From positions 1-5,939 of the forward strand of contig JAEOSP010000541.1 in the NCBI GenBank assembly GCA_016840305.1: a stretch of DNA of 5,939 nucleotides. The letters are read 5' to 3'. A program made the position numbers and the translations under genes. The DNA comes from Candidatus Hodarchaeota archaeon (lineage in GTDB: Archaea > Asgardarchaeota > Heimdallarchaeia > Hodarchaeales > Hodarchaeaceae). This document shows, in pieces, positions 4,835 to 5,939 of the stretch (its first letter is position 1; each line of letters opens with the position of its first letter). The notes under the pieces are model-generated. The model searched no databases and had not been told where the DNA came from. It worked only from the letters and a program-made list of their open reading frames with translations.

Positions 4835-5939
4835 ACTTAGTTTTCTTCCCTAGAATTAGGTCTGTGGTAACTTTAGCACTTGATACAACTCCTGGTAAAC
4901 CTGCTCCAGGATGAGTACCTGCACCTACTAGGTAAAGACCATCTACATCTTCAGATTTATTATGAGGGCGGAACCATGCTGATTGAGTAAAAACTGGTTC
5001 AACTGAAAAGCCAGTTCCTTTGAAGCTGTTATAATCTTGTTCAAAATCTAAAGGCGTCAATATTCTTTCAGTAACTAAGTTCTCTTTCAGTCTAGGAAGG
5101 TAATTTTCATCTAAAAAGTTAAAAATCTTCTGTTTAAAGGGTTCGGCCATCTCTTCCCAGTCAATACCAGAATCTTGATGAGGAACTGGAACGAGAATAT
5201 AGAATGCTTCATGGCCTTCAGGTGCTAGACTGGGATCAGTTCTTGTGGGTACATGAAGATAGCTTGAAAAATCATCAGCTAAAATCTTTTTCTTGAAAAT
5301 ATCCTCGAGTAGCCCTTTATATCTCGGTCCTAAGATAATAGTATGATGTTTCATGTCAGGATATTGCTTTTTAGTTCCGAAATAGATTACAACTAATCCC
5401 ATTGAGTATTTGGCTTTTTTATAACGTTTATCACTATTTCTCTTACGCCACTTAGGATCTATTAATTTCATATATGTAAAAGCAGGATCTGCATTGCTGA
5501 TAACAATTTTACTTGGAAGGAATTTATTTGAAACAGTAAGAACACCTGAAACATGATTGTCCTCAACTTCAATCTTTTTTATCTCACTATTTACCTCAAT
5601 CTTACCACCTAGCTCTTCAAAAAGTTTTGCTAGGGCATGAATTAGAGCTGTTGTCCCGCCACGGGCAAACCACACACCAAATTCTTTCTCAAGGTATTGA
5701 ATTAAACTATAAATGGATGGGACTGTGAATGGATTCCCACCAATGAGTAATGGATGGAAGCTAAAAACTATCCGTAATTTTTCATTTTTAATATATCTAG
5801 ATACAAAACCATAATTCGATCTGTATGATTGTAATTTTATTAGTGAGGGGGCAACTTTCATCATTGATGTGAATTTGTGGAACGGCTTATAGGATAACTC
5901 CTGGAACCCTTTCTCATAAATCGGCTTAACTGCTTTAAG
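4833..5939 (-). CDS. crtI: Phytoene desaturase CrtI, C-terminal three quarters (5' end outside window)
   Basis: The frame is open to the right edge, and 368 residues are visible out of about 490-510 usual for CrtI. The missing part is the N-terminus with the FAD-binding GxGxxG. Visible family marks are YKPFHKFTSMM near the start, FSFHPLLIGGNPF, FARGGTTALIHALA, the NAD/FAD-domain strand GGKIEVNSEI, LAPEGHEAFYILVPVPHQ, and the C-terminal signature VGAGTHPGAGLPGV that closes over FAD. CrtI-type enzymes are peripheral membrane flavoproteins that desaturate 15-cis-phytoene, usually through four steps to all-trans-lycopene; they transfer electrons to quinone or O2. The adjacent lycopene cyclase fits lycopene as product. 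An ATG exists at 5864, but homology continues upstream of it, so it is internal. Other members of the family (CrtN, CrtD, CrtO) are less likely given the cyclase next door, though step number cannot be proven. Confidence 0.95.
   Translation of the reverse strand, partial: LKAVKPIYEKGFQELSYKPFHKFTSMMKVAPSLIKLQSYRSNYGFVSRYIKNEKLRIVFSFHPLLIGGNPFTVPSIYSLIQYLEKEFGVWFARGGTTALIHALAKLFEELGGKIEVNSEIKKIEVEDNHVSGVLTVSNKFLPSKIVISNADPAFTYMKLIDPKWRKRNSDKRYKKAKYSMGLVVIYFGTKKQYPDMKHHTIILGPRYKGLLEDIFKKKILADDFSSYLHVPTRTDPSLAPEGHEAFYILVPVPHQDSGIDWEEMAEPFKQKIFNFLDENYLPRLKENLVTERILTPLDFEQDYNSFKGTGFSVEPVFTQSAWFRPHNKSEDVDGLYLVGAGTHPGAGLPGVVSSAKVTTDLILGKKTK

Noticed and set aside
5862..5864. ATG at 5864 as the crtI start
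   Set aside because: CrtI-like sequence (YKPFHKFTS) continues upstream in frame to the window edge, and a start here would lack the FAD-binding N-terminus.
1..5939. CRISPR array, tRNA/rRNA, insertion sequence or long repeats
   Set aside because: No regularly spaced repeats, transposase, terminal inverted repeats or RNA-gene signatures were seen, and the space is almost fully taken up by genes.

Overview
The window is AT-rich, gene-dense DNA that most likely comes from an archaeon. The evidence is a fused CrtYc/CrtYd-type lycopene cyclase (the form typical of archaea, though some bacteria also have it), a transporter ending in a four-cysteine zinc ribbon (a common archaeal habit), and Shine-Dalgarno-led, tightly packed genes. 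An aerobic or microaerobic marine archaeon, for example an Asgard archaeon of the Heimdallarchaeia, is my best guess. The assignment is inference: there is no rRNA or other phylogenetic marker here.

Layout. At the left edge, bases 1-390 (+) hold the 3' end of a major facilitator superfamily transporter with a C-terminal zinc ribbon. It converges, across 18 bases, on a run of seven minus-strand genes that fills the rest of the window. In transcription order (right to left) these are: phytoene desaturase crtI (5' end off the window), fused lycopene cyclase, a 394-residue polytopic membrane protein with many histidines, a PPOX-type split-barrel flavoprotein, a Rieske [2Fe-2S] oxygenase, a 139-residue three-helix membrane protein with two cysteines, and a 141-residue four-helix membrane protein. 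Gaps are 14, 15, 30, 20, 6 and 46 bases, and recognisable Shine-Dalgarno sequences precede all but the last two genes, where they are weak. This looks like one operon, possibly with an extra promoter or terminator in the 46-base gap before the last gene.

How the genes may work together. CrtI would desaturate phytoene to lycopene and the fused cyclase would close beta-ionone rings, giving beta- (or gamma-) carotene. The next three genes (unknown membrane protein, flavoprotein, Rieske oxygenase) form the unexplained part. Their position suggests an oxygen-dependent tailoring step on a carotenoid or a related membrane lipid, and the combination is not one I know as a described pathway. No rhodopsin, Brp/Blh retinal-forming oxygenase, phytoene synthase or known carotenoid hydroxylase is present in the window, so the end product cannot be read from it. 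There is no gene-free stretch longer than 46 bases, and no tRNA, rRNA, CRISPR array, insertion sequence or long repeat was seen.
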